Source: Modestobacter altitudinis (GTDB lineage: Bacteria; Actinomycetota; Actinomycetes; Mycobacteriales; Geodermatophilaceae). Taken from it: 33,783 bases of DNA. The notes below the pieces were generated by a model. It was not told where the DNA came from, ran no database searches, and was given only the letters and a program-made list of their open reading frames with translations. This document shows positions 23,380 through 30,862 of this stretch, one piece after another; within the stretch, counting starts at the first letter, position 1, and the number at the start of each line of letters is the position of its first letter. The position numbers were made by a program, and so were the translations under genes. Where the stretch lies: positions 1 through 33,783 of the forward strand of contig NZ_SJEW01000056.1 in NCBI RefSeq assembly GCF_005930475.1. Direction: 5' to 3'.

Positions 23380-24189
23380 TCAGTCGTGGTGTGCCATCTC
23401 CTCGGTCCGGGGTTCGGCAGAGAACTCCCACGGTGCCTGCGGGAGCACCCGGCCGGTCTCCAGCAGCGACTTGAGGTTGGCCAGCACGGCCGGCCAGCCG
23501 GTGGCCACCGCGGCGGTGTCCGCGGCGGTCGGCAGGTCCCGGTGCTGCACGGTGAGCCGGACGACGTCCTGGTGGCGGTCGATGGTGAAGGTGACCGTCG
23601 ACGGCGTTCCTGACCGCTGCTCGTCCGACCCGGGGAAGGTGAGGACCAGCCGCTGCGGCGGGACGGACTCGACGACCGTGCCGACGACGTCGGCGATGCC
23701 CGACCCGTCGGTGCGCACGTGCTGCCACGTCGAGCCGGGCTGCCAGTCGGACTCGTTGCGGTGGCCCCAGTAGGAGGCGGTCAGGTCGGCGTCGGTCAGC
23801 GCCTGCCAGACCCGCTCGGGGGTGGCGGCGATGTAGGTGACGTAGACGAACGTGGGCTGGTCGGTCATCTCGGGCTCCTCTGCTGCATGGCAGACAGCGC
23901 TCAGGACGCGCAGTCGTGGGGTCTCGAACTTGTCGATCCACCGCTCCTGGACCTCGTGCAGCGGCACGACGTTCAGGTAGTGCAACTTCTCCCGGCCGTG
24001 CCAGACGGTGCTGACCAAGTTCGCCGCCTCGAGGACGGCCAGGTGCTGCGAGGCCGACTGGCGGGCCATGGCCAGCTCGCCGCAGAGCTCGCCCAGGCTC
24101 TGGCCGTTGCGGTCGTGCAACCGGTCGAGGAGGGCGCGGCGGGTCGGGTCGGCGAGCGCCTTGAAGACCAGGGTCAGGTCGCCGTCCAC
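23380..24189 (-). CDS. ArsR-family HTH fused to an SRPBCC (AHSA1) domain
   Basis: About 269 residues. The first about 95 are an ArsR/SmtB winged helix (VFKALADPTRRALLDRL ... LGELCGELAMARQSASQHLAVLEAANLV). After a short linker, from residue 108, comes an SRPBCC/AHSA1 domain (FVYVTYIAATPERVWQALTDADLTASYWG ... GWPAVLANLKSLLETG). No metal-site Cys pair typical of arsenic sensors is seen, so it is probably a non-metal ArsR repressor of the SdpR type. The GTG at 24189 lies 7 bases after the -10 CATGAT and is preferred as a leaderless start; ATG codons at 24201 and 24219 fall inside the promoter. An internal ATG at 23868, with GAGGAG 6 bases upstream, marks the domain boundary and could yield the SRPBCC part alone (162 residues). 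Confidence 0.88.
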   Translation of the reverse strand: MDGDLTLVFKALADPTRRALLDRLHDRNGQSLGELCGELAMARQSASQHLAVLEAANLVSTVWHGREKLHYLNVVPLHEVQERWIDKFETPRLRVLSAVCHAAEEPEMTDQPTFVYVTYIAATPERVWQALTDADLTASYWGHRNESDWQPGSTWQHVRTDGSGIADVVGTVVESVPPQRLVLTFPGSDEQRSGTPSTVTFTIDRHQDVVRLTVQHRDLPTAADTAAVATGWPAVLANLKSLLETGRVLPQAPWEFSAEPRTEEMAHHD

Positions 24190-24196
24190 GGGGTCA

Positions 24197-24224
24197 ATCA
24201 TGCAGGCGTTCGCCTGCATGTCAA
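24197..24224 (-). promoter_or_regulatory. ArsR-SRPBCC promoter with embedded operator
   Basis: The -35 is a consensus TTGACA (24219-24224) and the -10 is CATGAT (24197-24202), 16 bases apart. A palindrome with 10-bp arms, CATGCAGGCG and CGCCTGCATG around TT on the plus strand (24199-24220), fills the spacer and touches both boxes. This is the classic placement for autorepression by the ArsR domain (inference). Its upstream edge also meets the region where the -35 of the divergent patatin gene should be. Confidence 0.65.
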
Positions 24225-24241
24225 GGTCCGGAGCCACGGCC

Positions 24242-24247
24242 TACCGT
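24242..24247 (+). promoter_or_regulatory. leaderless promoter -10 box of the patatin gene
   Basis: TACCGT ends 7 bases before the GTG at 24255 and there is no ribosome-binding site, as in a leaderless transcript. The ArsR operator lies 21 bases upstream of this box. Confidence 0.5.
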
Positions 24248-24254
24248 TCGGCTC

Positions 24255-25133
24255 GTGACTCACCCGGTCCCTGACCCCGTCCCGGCCGGCACCGCGCTGG
24301 TCCTCGCCGGCGGCGGGGTCGCCGGCATCGCCTGGGAGCTCGGCGTGCTGCGCGGCATCGCCGACGCGGACCCGGCGCTCGCCGGCCGGCTGCTGGCGGC
24401 CGACCTGGTGGTCGGCACGTCGGCCGGGTCGTCGGTCGCGGCGCAGATCACCAGCGGGGTGGACCTCGACGAGCTGTACGAGGCCCAGCTGCGGCCGGAG
24501 ACCGCGGAGATCGAGGTCGACGTCGACCTGCCGGCGCTGTTCGCCGACATGGGCGCGGTGATGGCCGGCGCCGTCGACGCGGCGGACGCCGGCCGCCGGA
24601 TGGGCGCGCTCGCGCTGGCCGCTCCGAGCGTGGACCCGGCCCGCCGCCGGGCGGCGATCGCCGCCCGGCTGCCGGTGCCGGACTGGCCGGACCGGCGGGT
24701 GCTGCTGCCGGCGGTCGACACCGGGTCCGGCGAGGTCGCCGTCTTCACTCGCGACTCCGGTGTGCCGCTGGTCGACGCGGTCGCGGCCAGCTGCGCGGTG
24801 CCCGGCGTGTGGCCACCGGTCGCGATCGACGGGCGGCGGTACATGGACGGCGGCACGCGGTCGATGACCAACGCCGACCTCGCCGCGGGGGCAGAGCGGG
24901 TGCTGGTCGTGGTGCCGGCGCTCGAGGACGCCCCGCAGCTGTGGGGCCGCAGCCTGGCCGAGGAGATCGCGGACCTGGCGCCGGCCGCGGTCGCGGTGGT
25001 GCACGCCGACCAGGCCTCGGTCGAGGCCTTCGGCAGCAACGCGCTGTCGCCGGCGACCCGGGCCGCCGCGGCGCGGGCCGGCCGGGCGGTCGGTGCCGCC
25101 GCCGCTGCCCGGCTGGCGGCGCTGCTGGGCTGA
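24255..25133 (+). CDS. patatin-like phospholipase family protein
   Basis: A 292-residue patatin-fold acyl hydrolase. The oxyanion-hole loop is AGGGVAG (18-24), the nucleophile elbow GTSAG has Ser56 and the catalytic-dyad Asp is Asp198 in MDGG. These three elements are complete, so activity on acyl esters of lipids is expected. The physiological substrate is unknown. No signal peptide or membrane segment is seen, so it is cytoplasmic. The GTG start at 24255 is supported by the -10 box at leaderless distance. It is divergent from the ArsR-SRPBCC regulator and may share its operator. Confidence 0.9.
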   Translation: MTHPVPDPVPAGTALVLAGGGVAGIAWELGVLRGIADADPALAGRLLAADLVVGTSAGSSVAAQITSGVDLDELYEAQLRPETAEIEVDVDLPALFADMGAVMAGAVDAADAGRRMGALALAAPSVDPARRRAAIAARLPVPDWPDRRVLLPAVDTGSGEVAVFTRDSGVPLVDAVAASCAVPGVWPPVAIDGRRYMDGGTRSMTNADLAAGAERVLVVVPALEDAPQLWGRSLAEEIADLAPAAVAVVHADQASVEAFGSNALSPATRAAAARAGRAVGAAAAARLAALLG

Positions 25134-25220
25134 GCACCTCACCCCTGGGCGTGATGCCACCGCGTCGTCCGCGGCGCCGAGTTCACGCCGGAGGCGACGC
25201 CCGTCGGCGTCTGACCCCGG

Positions 25221-25535
25221 TCAGTGGGTGAGCTTGAGCCCGACGACGCAGCCGACGATGCCGACCAGCAGGAGCACCCGGACGGCGCTGAGCGGCTCTT
25301 GCCCGGTCCACATGGCGTAGCCGGCGGTCAGGGCGGCGCCGATGCCGACCCAGACGGCGTACGCGGTGCCGACGGGCAGGCTGCGCATGGCGAAGGCCAG
25401 GCCGCCCATGCTCGCGGCCAGGGCGACGCCGAACACGATGGTCGGGGCGAGACGGGTGAACCCCTCGGAACGGCCGAGGGCGGTGGCCCAGACGGCCTCG
25501 AGGACGCCGGACAGGACGAGGACCAGCCAGTACAC
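25221..25535 (-). CDS. gdx: SMR-family guanidinium exporter (Gdx/SugE type)
   Basis: A 104-residue four-helix small multidrug resistance protein. The membrane-embedded Glu13 (GVLEAVWA) is the coupling residue. The helix 2-3 region SLPVGTAYAVWVGIGA is very close to E. coli SugE/Gdx, and the C-terminal GLKLTH matches SugE. Gdx proteins export guanidinium in exchange for protons as dual-topology homodimers. This assignment over a general multidrug SMR is strongly supported by the guanidine-III riboswitch upstream. The start is the GTG at 25535, 5 bases after AGGAG. Confidence 0.92.
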   Translation of the reverse strand: MYWLVLVLSGVLEAVWATALGRSEGFTRLAPTIVFGVALAASMGGLAFAMRSLPVGTAYAVWVGIGAALTAGYAMWTGQEPLSAVRVLLLVGIVGCVVGLKLTH

Positions 25536-25548
25536 GGGATCTCCTGGG

Positions 25549-25590
25549 ACGCCGTCTTGTCGCTGTCCGGGTACGGCGTACTCGTCCGGG
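25549..25590 (-). promoter_or_regulatory. guanidine-III (ykkC-III) riboswitch
   Basis: On the exporter strand the order is CCCGGACGAG (25590-25581), ACGCCGT (25579-25573), CCCGG (25571-25567), then CAGCGACAAG and ACGGCGT (25555-25549). The two CCGG segments pair (P1) and ACGCCGT pairs perfectly with ACGGCGT (P2, 7 bp), giving the H-type pseudoknot of the guanidine-III class. The conserved GGACGAG and ACAAGACGG elements are present. The 3' strand of P2 ends 3 bases before AGGAG, so ligand binding probably controls ribosome access to the exporter mRNA. Confidence 0.85.
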
Positions 25591-25668
25591 AGACCGATCC
25601 CGGTCCCACGACCACCATGTCACGTCCCGCGCCCGCCGGCTGGTGACCCCGCGCACCGGCCCGGCGGG

Positions 25669-26964
25669 TCAGTCGGCGAAGCAGGCGGTGAGCGCGCCGA
25701 CCATCAGCGGCACGTCGAGCGCCGAGGCGAGCTCCCGGCAGGAGTGCATCGCCAGCATGGGCGCGCCGACGTCCACGGTCGGGATGCCCAGCCGGGTGGC
25801 GGTCAGCGGGCCGATGGTGCTGCCCGAGGGCAGGTCGGCCCGGGTCACGAACCACTGCACCGGCACCCCCGCCTCGCCGCACCGCTCGGCGAACCACCCG
25901 CTGGACGCCGCGTCGGTGGCGTACGCCTGGTTGGCGTTCACCTTCAGCACCGGGCCGCCGCCGAGTCGCGGCTGGTGCGCCGGCTCGTGCCGGTCGTACC
26001 GGGTCGGGTGGACGGCGTGGGCCATGTCCGCCGACACCAGCCGGGACTGCGCCAGTGCCCGGGGCAGCGCCTGCGGGTCGCCGGCGTCGGTGATCGCGAC
26101 CAGCCGGCGGACGACGTCGGTCAGGAAGCTGCCGCGCGCTCCGGACATCGAGCCGCTGCCCACCTCCTCGTGGTCGTTGCAGACCAGCACCTGGGTGCGC
26201 GGGCCGGCCGGCGCCCCGATCAGCGCCGTCAGGCCGGAGTGGCAGCAGGCCTGGTCGTCCAGCCGCGGTGCGGCGACCCAGGTGCCGTCGGCCCCGGCGG
26301 GAGCCGCGGGCTGGGTGTCGGCGAGCACCAGGTCGTGGCCGACGACCTCCCCGGCCGCCACCCCGGCCGCGTCGGCCAGCGCCTCGGCCAGCCCCGGCTC
26401 GGAGCCCAGGTCACCGGACCACACCGGCACCAGTTCCCGCTGCGGGTCCAGCTTGAGCCCGTCCCGGACGCCGCGGTCGAGGTGGATGGCGAGCGAGGGC
26501 AGCCGCAGCGGGGCGCCGGGCAGCCGCACCAGCGCGACCGACCCGCCGCGCAGCGCCACCCGACCGGCGACGGTCAGCTCCCGGTCCAGCCAGGTGTGCC
26601 ACAGGCCGCCGCCGTAGGGCTCGACGCCGACCAGCCGGTAGCCGGCCTGCCGCACGTCGGAGTGCGGCCGCACCTTGAACGTGGGGGAGTCGGTGTGCGC
26701 GCCGACCAGCCGCATGCCGGCGTCGGCCAGCGGTGCGCTGCCCACCCGGAACGCGATCAGGCTGCCGTGCCGGACGACGAAGTGCGCGCCGCCGGGCACC
26801 AACGACCAGGGGTCCGGCTCCGCCAGCTCGGTGAACCCGGCCGCGCGCAGCCGCCGGGCCAGCTCGGCCACCGCGTGGAACGGCGACGGCGAGGCGTCGA
26901 CGAAGCCCCGCAGGTCATCGCCCAGGGCGAGCTCGTCGGTCGGCGTGGTCTCCGGCGTCGGCAT
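25669..26964 (-). CDS. M18 family aminopeptidase (aspartyl aminopeptidase type)
   Basis: A 431-residue cytoplasmic zinc aminopeptidase, full length for family M18. Metal and catalytic segments are GAHTDSP (His90, Asp92), APRLDDQACC, NDHEEVGSGS, SADMAHAVHP and the C-terminal MHSCREL. The family releases N-terminal acidic or neutral residues from peptides. The ATG at 26964 has AGGATGG upstream. The frame stays open far upstream, but only because of GC bias. A 65-base gap separates it from a small ORF on the same strand. Confidence 0.94.
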   Translation of the reverse strand: MPTPETTPTDELALGDDLRGFVDASPSPFHAVAELARRLRAAGFTELAEPDPWSLVPGGAHFVVRHGSLIAFRVGSAPLADAGMRLVGAHTDSPTFKVRPHSDVRQAGYRLVGVEPYGGGLWHTWLDRELTVAGRVALRGGSVALVRLPGAPLRLPSLAIHLDRGVRDGLKLDPQRELVPVWSGDLGSEPGLAEALADAAGVAAGEVVGHDLVLADTQPAAPAGADGTWVAAPRLDDQACCHSGLTALIGAPAGPRTQVLVCNDHEEVGSGSMSGARGSFLTDVVRRLVAITDAGDPQALPRALAQSRLVSADMAHAVHPTRYDRHEPAHQPRLGGGPVLKVNANQAYATDAASSGWFAERCGEAGVPVQWFVTRADLPSGSTIGPLTATRLGIPTVDVGAPMLAMHSCRELASALDVPLMVGALTACFAD

Positions 26965-27029
26965 GCCGCCATCCTGCCCAACAGGCGAGCGCAGCCGGCG
27001 GCGGGCGTGTCGGGCCTGGGCTGCGGTCG

Positions 27030-27221
27030 TCAGGACGGCGGCGGACCGATCACCGCACTTCCGCACCCGACCACCCCGGTGCCGACGCCGGCGTCCGCGC
27101 CGTCCTGGGGGTGGTCGGGGCAGCCCTTCGCGGCCAGCCGGGTGAGTCCGGGCTCGGCCTGCACGCTCACGCAGTCCACCAGCACGCCCTCGATCGAGGA
27201 CCGGCCCGACAACCGCTGCAT
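27030..27221 (-). CDS. small hypothetical protein with leaderless start
   Basis: A 63-residue ORF with strongly coding-like codon use (almost all third positions G or C) and three Cys (DCVSV, KGCPDH, VGCGS). The sequence ends Pro-rich. No family is recognised. The ATG at 27221 is preceded at 6 bases by TACGGT, a good -10 box, so the transcript would be leaderless. It lies between the M18 peptidase and the divergent alcohol dehydrogenase and could be cotranscribed with the peptidase (65-base gap). Confidence 0.5.
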   Translation of the reverse strand: MQRLSGRSSIEGVLVDCVSVQAEPGLTRLAAKGCPDHPQDGADAGVGTGVVGCGSAVIGPPPS

Positions 27222-27227
27222 GGCACG

Positions 27228-27233
27228 ACCGTA
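27228..27233 (-). promoter_or_regulatory. leaderless -10 box of the small ORF
   Basis: TACGGT on the minus strand, 6 bases before the ATG at 27221. No ribosome-binding site is present, and no clear -35 is seen. Confidence 0.4.
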
Positions 27234-27372
27234 GGCAGGGGGTACGACAGTTCCGGGCCGTCCACAGCCCCGTGTTCCCGACCCGGGGAAGGCTCGTTCG
27301 GGTCCGTGGGTTGTCGGGGAGAACGGGCCGCCGGCAGTGCGCAGGCCCGAGGAACCCCAGGAGATCCCCCAC

Positions 27373-28419
27373 GTGCTGACCGTCAACGCCCGCTCCACCT
27401 CCGGCACCGGTGCGCCCTTCGTGGCGACGACCATCGAGCGCCGCGACCTGGGCCCGCACGACGTGCTCATCGACATCGCCTACGCCGGCATCTGCCACTC
27501 CGACATCCACACCGCTCGCGGGGAGTGGGGCGACACCCTCTTCCCGCTCGTCCCCGGCCACGAGATCGCCGGTGTCGTCTCCGCCGTCGGCTCCGAGGTC
27601 ACCCGGTTCGCGGTCGGTGACCGGGCCGGCGTCGGGTGCATGGTCGACTCCTGCCGGGAGTGCGAGCCCTGCCTGGCCGGCGAGGAGCAGTACTGCCAGG
27701 TGGGCAACATCGGCACCTACGACGCGATCGGCCGGGACGGCCGGCCCACCGACGGCGGCTACAGCGAGAAGATCGTCGTCGACGAGGCCTACACGCTGCG
27801 CATCCCCGAGGGCATCGCCCTCGACGTCGCCGCCCCGCTGCTGTGCGCCGGCATCACGCTCTACTCGCCGCTGCGCCACTGGGGTGCCGGCCCGGGCAAG
27901 AACGTCGCCATCGTCGGCCTCGGCGGGCTCGGCCACATGGGCGTGCGGATCGCCAAGGCGCTGGGTGCCGAGGTCACCGTGCTGAGCCAGTCGCTGAAGA
28001 AGCAGGAGGACGGGCTCCGGCTGGGCGCCGACCACTACTCCGCCACGTCGGACCCGGAGACGTTCCAGGCCCTGGCCGGCCGCTTCGACCTGATCGTCTC
28101 CACCATCTCGGCGTCGGTCGACATGGGTGCCTACCTCGGCCTGCTGAAGCTCGACGGCGCGCTGGTCAACGTGGGCCTGCCGGAGGAGCCGCTGCAGGTG
28201 CCGGCGTTCCCGCTGCTCGAGGGCCGGCGCAGCCTCTCCGGTTCGATGATCGGTGGCATCCGGGAGACCCAGGAGATGCTGGACTTCTGCGCCGAGCACG
28301 GGTTGGGCGCCGAGGTCGAGGTCATCTCCGCCGACCAGATCGACGAGGCCTACGACCGGGTGGTCGCCAGCGACGTCCGGTACCGCTTCGTGATCGACAT
28401 CGCCACGATGGCCGGCTGA
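27373..28419 (+). CDS. zinc-dependent alcohol dehydrogenase (YahK/cinnamyl type)
   Basis: A 348-residue medium-chain zinc alcohol dehydrogenase, the same length as E. coli YahK. Catalytic zinc ligands are Cys41 in GICHSDIH and His63-Glu64 in PGHE, plus the Cys in LLCAGIT. The structural zinc cluster is Cys94, Cys97, Cys100 and Cys108. The Rossmann motif is [10 protein letters not shown]. YahK-type enzymes reduce a wide range of aldehydes with NADPH. The start is the GTG at 27373, 9 bases after CAGGAG; an in-frame start at 27337 would add 12 atypical residues. It is separated from the next gene by a 51-base gap holding a stress-type promoter. Confidence 0.93.
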   Translation: MLTVNARSTSGTGAPFVATTIERRDLGPHDVLIDIAYAGICHSDIHTARGEWGDTLFPLVPGHEIAGVVSAVGSEVTRFAVGDRAGVGCMVDSCRECEPCLAGEEQYCQVGNIGTYDAIGRDGRPTDGGYSEKIVVDEAYTLRIPEGIALDVAAPLLCAGITLYSPLRHWGAGPGKNVAIVGLGGLGHMGVRIAKALGAEVTVLSQSLKKQEDGLRLGADHYSATSDPETFQALAGRFDLIVSTISASVDMGAYLGLLKLDGALVNVGLPEEPLQVPAFPLLEGRRSLSGSMIGGIRETQEMLDFCAEHGLGAEVEVISADQIDEAYDRVVASDVRYRFVIDIATMAG

Positions 28420-28436
28420 GCTCGGGTCGGGCTGGC

Positions 28437-28460
28437 GTTTCAACGGGCTGGTCCGGGTAG
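28437..28460 (+). promoter_or_regulatory. second SigB/SigF-type promoter
   Basis: GTTTCA at 28437-28442 and GGGTAG at 28455-28460, 14 bases between GTTT and GGGTAG. It resembles the GTTT/GGGTAT class and the element at 13110. The ATG of the acidic protein is only 10 bases past the -10-like box, leaving almost no leader, so this is weaker than the first case. Confidence 0.35.
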
Positions 28461-28470
28461 GGCGGAGGAC

Positions 28471-28740
28471 ATGGCCGACGACGACATCGAGATCGACGCA
28501 CAGGGCGAGAACTCCTACCTGGTGGTGCAGCCCAGCGAGCTGGAGGACGTCCGCACCTTCGTCACGGTGACCCCCGAGGTCATGGACCGGCTGGGCACCG
28601 ACGACGAGGAGGACGTCGTCCGGCGCACCGTGCTGTTCCTCCGCAAGCACCAGGAGGTGGCCGACTTCCCGGAGTTCCTCGACCTCGAGGACGTGATCGC
28701 CGGCTACGACGACTACCTCGAGGCGATGGCCACCGACTGA
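28471..28740 (+). CDS. small acidic protein leading the coxDEF-like cluster
   Basis: An 89-residue, strongly acidic protein (many Asp/Glu, about a third of residues) with no signal peptide or membrane segment. Predicted largely helical; the ENSYLVVQPSELEDVRTFVTVTPEVMDRL and HQEVADFPEFLDLEDVIAGYDDYLEAM stretches look like two folded parts. I recognise no family. GGAGG lies 4 bases before the ATG. The coxD-like gene starts 27 bases after its stop in the same direction, so cotranscription and a role with the maturation genes are likely but unproven. Confidence 0.8.
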   Translation: MADDDIEIDAQGENSYLVVQPSELEDVRTFVTVTPEVMDRLGTDDEEDVVRRTVLFLRKHQEVADFPEFLDLEDVIAGYDDYLEAMATD

Positions 28741-28767
28741 CGGCGCGCGGGCGACCCCGGGGGTGGG

Positions 28768-29670
28768 ATGCTGCTCGACGTGAGCCAGCCCACCCTCCCC
28801 GCTGACCCTGCCGCACTCGGTACCGCGCTGGAGGCCACCGGCTACCTGCCCGACGAGGGCCTGGCCACCGCGGCGTACCTGGCGCTGGTGATGCACCGCC
28901 CGCTGTTCCTGGAGGGCGAGGCCGGGGTCGGCAAGACGGCGCTGGCCCGGGCGCTGGCCGAGGTCACCGGCCGGCCCCTGTACCGGCTGCAGTGCTACGA
29001 GGGGCTGGAGGCCAGCCACGCCCTCTACGACTGGGACTTCGGTCGCCAGTTGCTGCACCTGCGCGCCGCCGAGGCCGCGCACGCCGCCGGCGACCCGGCA
29101 GAGCTGGAGGCCGGGCTGTACGACCGGCGGTTCCTGCTGGCCCGTCCCCTGCTGCAGGCGCTGGAGGACTCGCCGTCGGTGCTGCTCGTCGACGAGGTGG
29201 ACCGGGCCGACGACGAGTTCGAGGCGTTCCTGCTCGAGGTGCTCAGCGACTTCACCATCTCCATCCCGGAGCTGGGCACCGTGCGGGCCGAGACGCCGCC
29301 GCTGGTCGTCCTGACCTCCAACCGGACCCGCGAGGTGCACGACGCGCTCAAGCGGCGGTGCCTCTACCACTGGCTGGAGCACCCCGACTTCGAGCGCGAG
29401 GTGGCGATCCTCCGGCGCCGGCTGCCCGACGTCACCGATGCCCTGGCCCGGCAGGTGGCCCGGGCGACCGCCAAGCTGCGCAGCCTCGACCTGCTCAAGC
29501 CCCCCGGCGTCGCGGAGGCGATGGACTGGGCGAGCGCGCTGCACGCCCTCGGCGCCCGCGAGCTGGACCCCGACACGGCGGCCCGCACCCTCGGCGCGGT
29601 GCTCAAGTACCGCGAGGACACCGACCGCGTGCACGCCCTGACCCGGGGGGCGCTGTTCGGTGGCTCCTGA
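28768..29670 (+). CDS. coxD: CoxD/MoxR-type AAA+ ATPase
   Basis: A 300-residue AAA+ ATPase of the MoxR group. Walker A is GEAGVGKT (50-57), Walker B is LLVDEVDRAD, and LTSNRTREVHDALKRRC contains sensor 1 and the arginine-rich region before HWLEHPDFERE. In carboxydotrophs CoxD acts with the VWA protein CoxE to assemble the CuMo centre of CO dehydrogenase. Homologues also serve other molybdenum hydroxylases. It overlaps the next gene by 11 bases. ATG 28768 is taken; a GTG at 28780 is possible because the G-rich run before the ATG is too close to act as a normal ribosome-binding site. Confidence 0.88.
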   Translation: MLLDVSQPTLPADPAALGTALEATGYLPDEGLATAAYLALVMHRPLFLEGEAGVGKTALARALAEVTGRPLYRLQCYEGLEASHALYDWDFGRQLLHLRAAEAAHAAGDPAELEAGLYDRRFLLARPLLQALEDSPSVLLVDEVDRADDEFEAFLLEVLSDFTISIPELGTVRAETPPLVVLTSNRTREVHDALKRRCLYHWLEHPDFEREVAILRRRLPDVTDALARQVARATAKLRSLDLLKPPGVAEAMDWASALHALGARELDPDTAARTLGAVLKYREDTDRVHALTRGALFGGS

Positions 29671-30862
29671 GCACGGGCCCGCGGGCAACGGCACCCGCGA
29701 CGTCGTCACGACCGTCCTCGGGTTCGCCCGCACCCTCCGGCACGCCGGCGTCGCCGCCTCCCCCGACCGGGTGGAGGCGATGCTCGCCGCGGCCGCGCAC
29801 CTCGACGTCCTGGACCCGACCGCCGTCTACTGGGCCGGCCGGCTGACGCTGTGCGGCAGCCCGGACGACCTCGAGCGCTACGACGCCGCCTTCGCCGCGT
29901 ACTTCGGTGGGGAGGCGCCGCGGCCGCGGCGGTCGGCCGGCGCCGAGCAGCCCCGGGTGGCGCAGTCCGCGCCGCTGGGAACCGGTGAGGGCAGCGAGGA
30001 GGGTGGCGAGCCGAGTGACCTCGCCACCCGGGCCAGCGGCGAGGAGGTGCTCCGGCACCGGGACGTCGCCGAGCTGACCGTCGCCGAGCGCGAGGAGCTG
30101 CGCCGGCTGTTCGCGCTGCTGGTCCCGGCCGCCCCGATGCGCGCCTCCCGGCGGCGCAGCCCGTCGCAGCACGGCTCGATCCACCGGGCCCGCACCGTGC
30201 GGCGGGCGCTGCGCGACGGCGGCGAGGTGACCCGGCTCGTGCACCACCGCGCCCGGCCCCGTCCGCGGCGGGTGGTGCTGCTGATCGACGTCTCCGGCTC
30301 GATGAGCCCCTACGCCGACGCGCTGCTCCGCTTCGCGCACGCCGCCGTGCGGGCCCGCCCGGCGAGCACCGAGGTCTTCACCATCGGCACCCGGCTGACC
30401 CGGGTGACCCGCGAGCTGCGGCTGCGCGACCCCGACCGGGCGCTGGCGGCCAGCGGCTCGGCGATCCCCGACTGGTCCGGCGGGACCCGGATCGGTGAGG
30501 TGCTCAAGGCCTTCCTGGACCGCTGGGGCCAGCGCGGCACCGCCCGCGGCGCGGTCGTCGTCGTGTGCAGCGACGGCTGGGAGCGCGGTGGCGCCGAGCT
30601 GCTCGCCGAGCAGATGGCCCGGCTGCACCGGCTCGCGCACGCCGTCGTCTGGGTGAACCCGCACAAGGGCCGGTCCGGCTACGAGCCGCTCACCGCGGGG
30701 ATGGTGGCGGCGCTGCCGTCCGTCGACCACTTCGTGGCCGGGCACAGCCTGGCCGCCTTCGAGCAACTGGCAGGAGTGATCGAGAGGACCCCGGGCTCCT
30801 CATCACTCGCACGCTCGCGACGAGCCTCCACCCGGGGCCGGACTACTGGAGGGACCTCCTGA
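29660..30862 (+). CDS. coxE: CoxE-like VWA domain protein
   Basis: A 400-residue protein with an N-terminal helical region, a low-complexity middle (about 85-130), and a C-terminal von Willebrand A domain. Its MIDAS starts at Asp210 (DVSGSMS); GTRIGEVLKAFLDRW and VVVCSDGWERGG carry the other metal-site positions, and VWVNPHKG is typical of the CoxE group. VWA proteins of this kind work with MoxR-type ATPases as a co-chaperone pair. The GTG at 29660 lies inside the end of the coxD-like gene (translational coupling). The stop shares one base with the next ATG. Confidence 0.88.
   Translation: MAPEHGPAGNGTRDVVTTVLGFARTLRHAGVAASPDRVEAMLAAAAHLDVLDPTAVYWAGRLTLCGSPDDLERYDAAFAAYFGGEAPRPRRSAGAEQPRVAQSAPLGTGEGSEEGGEPSDLATRASGEEVLRHRDVAELTVAEREELRRLFALLVPAAPMRASRRRSPSQHGSIHRARTVRRALRDGGEVTRLVHHRARPRPRRVVLLIDVSGSMSPYADALLRFAHAAVRARPASTEVFTIGTRLTRVTRELRLRDPDRALAASGSAIPDWSGGTRIGEVLKAFLDRWGQRGTARGAVVVVCSDGWERGGAELLAEQMARLHRLAHAVVWVNPHKGRSGYEPLTAGMVAALPSVDHFVAGHSLAAFEQLAGVIERTPGSSSLARSRRASTRGRTTGGTS

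Noticed and set aside
26965-29733. Very long open minus-strand frame continuing upstream of the M18 peptidase, opposite the alcohol dehydrogenase and cox genes
   Set aside because: It is antisense to well-supported genes, has Arg/Gly/Ala/His-rich low-complexity translation, and is explained by GC bias removing stop codons.
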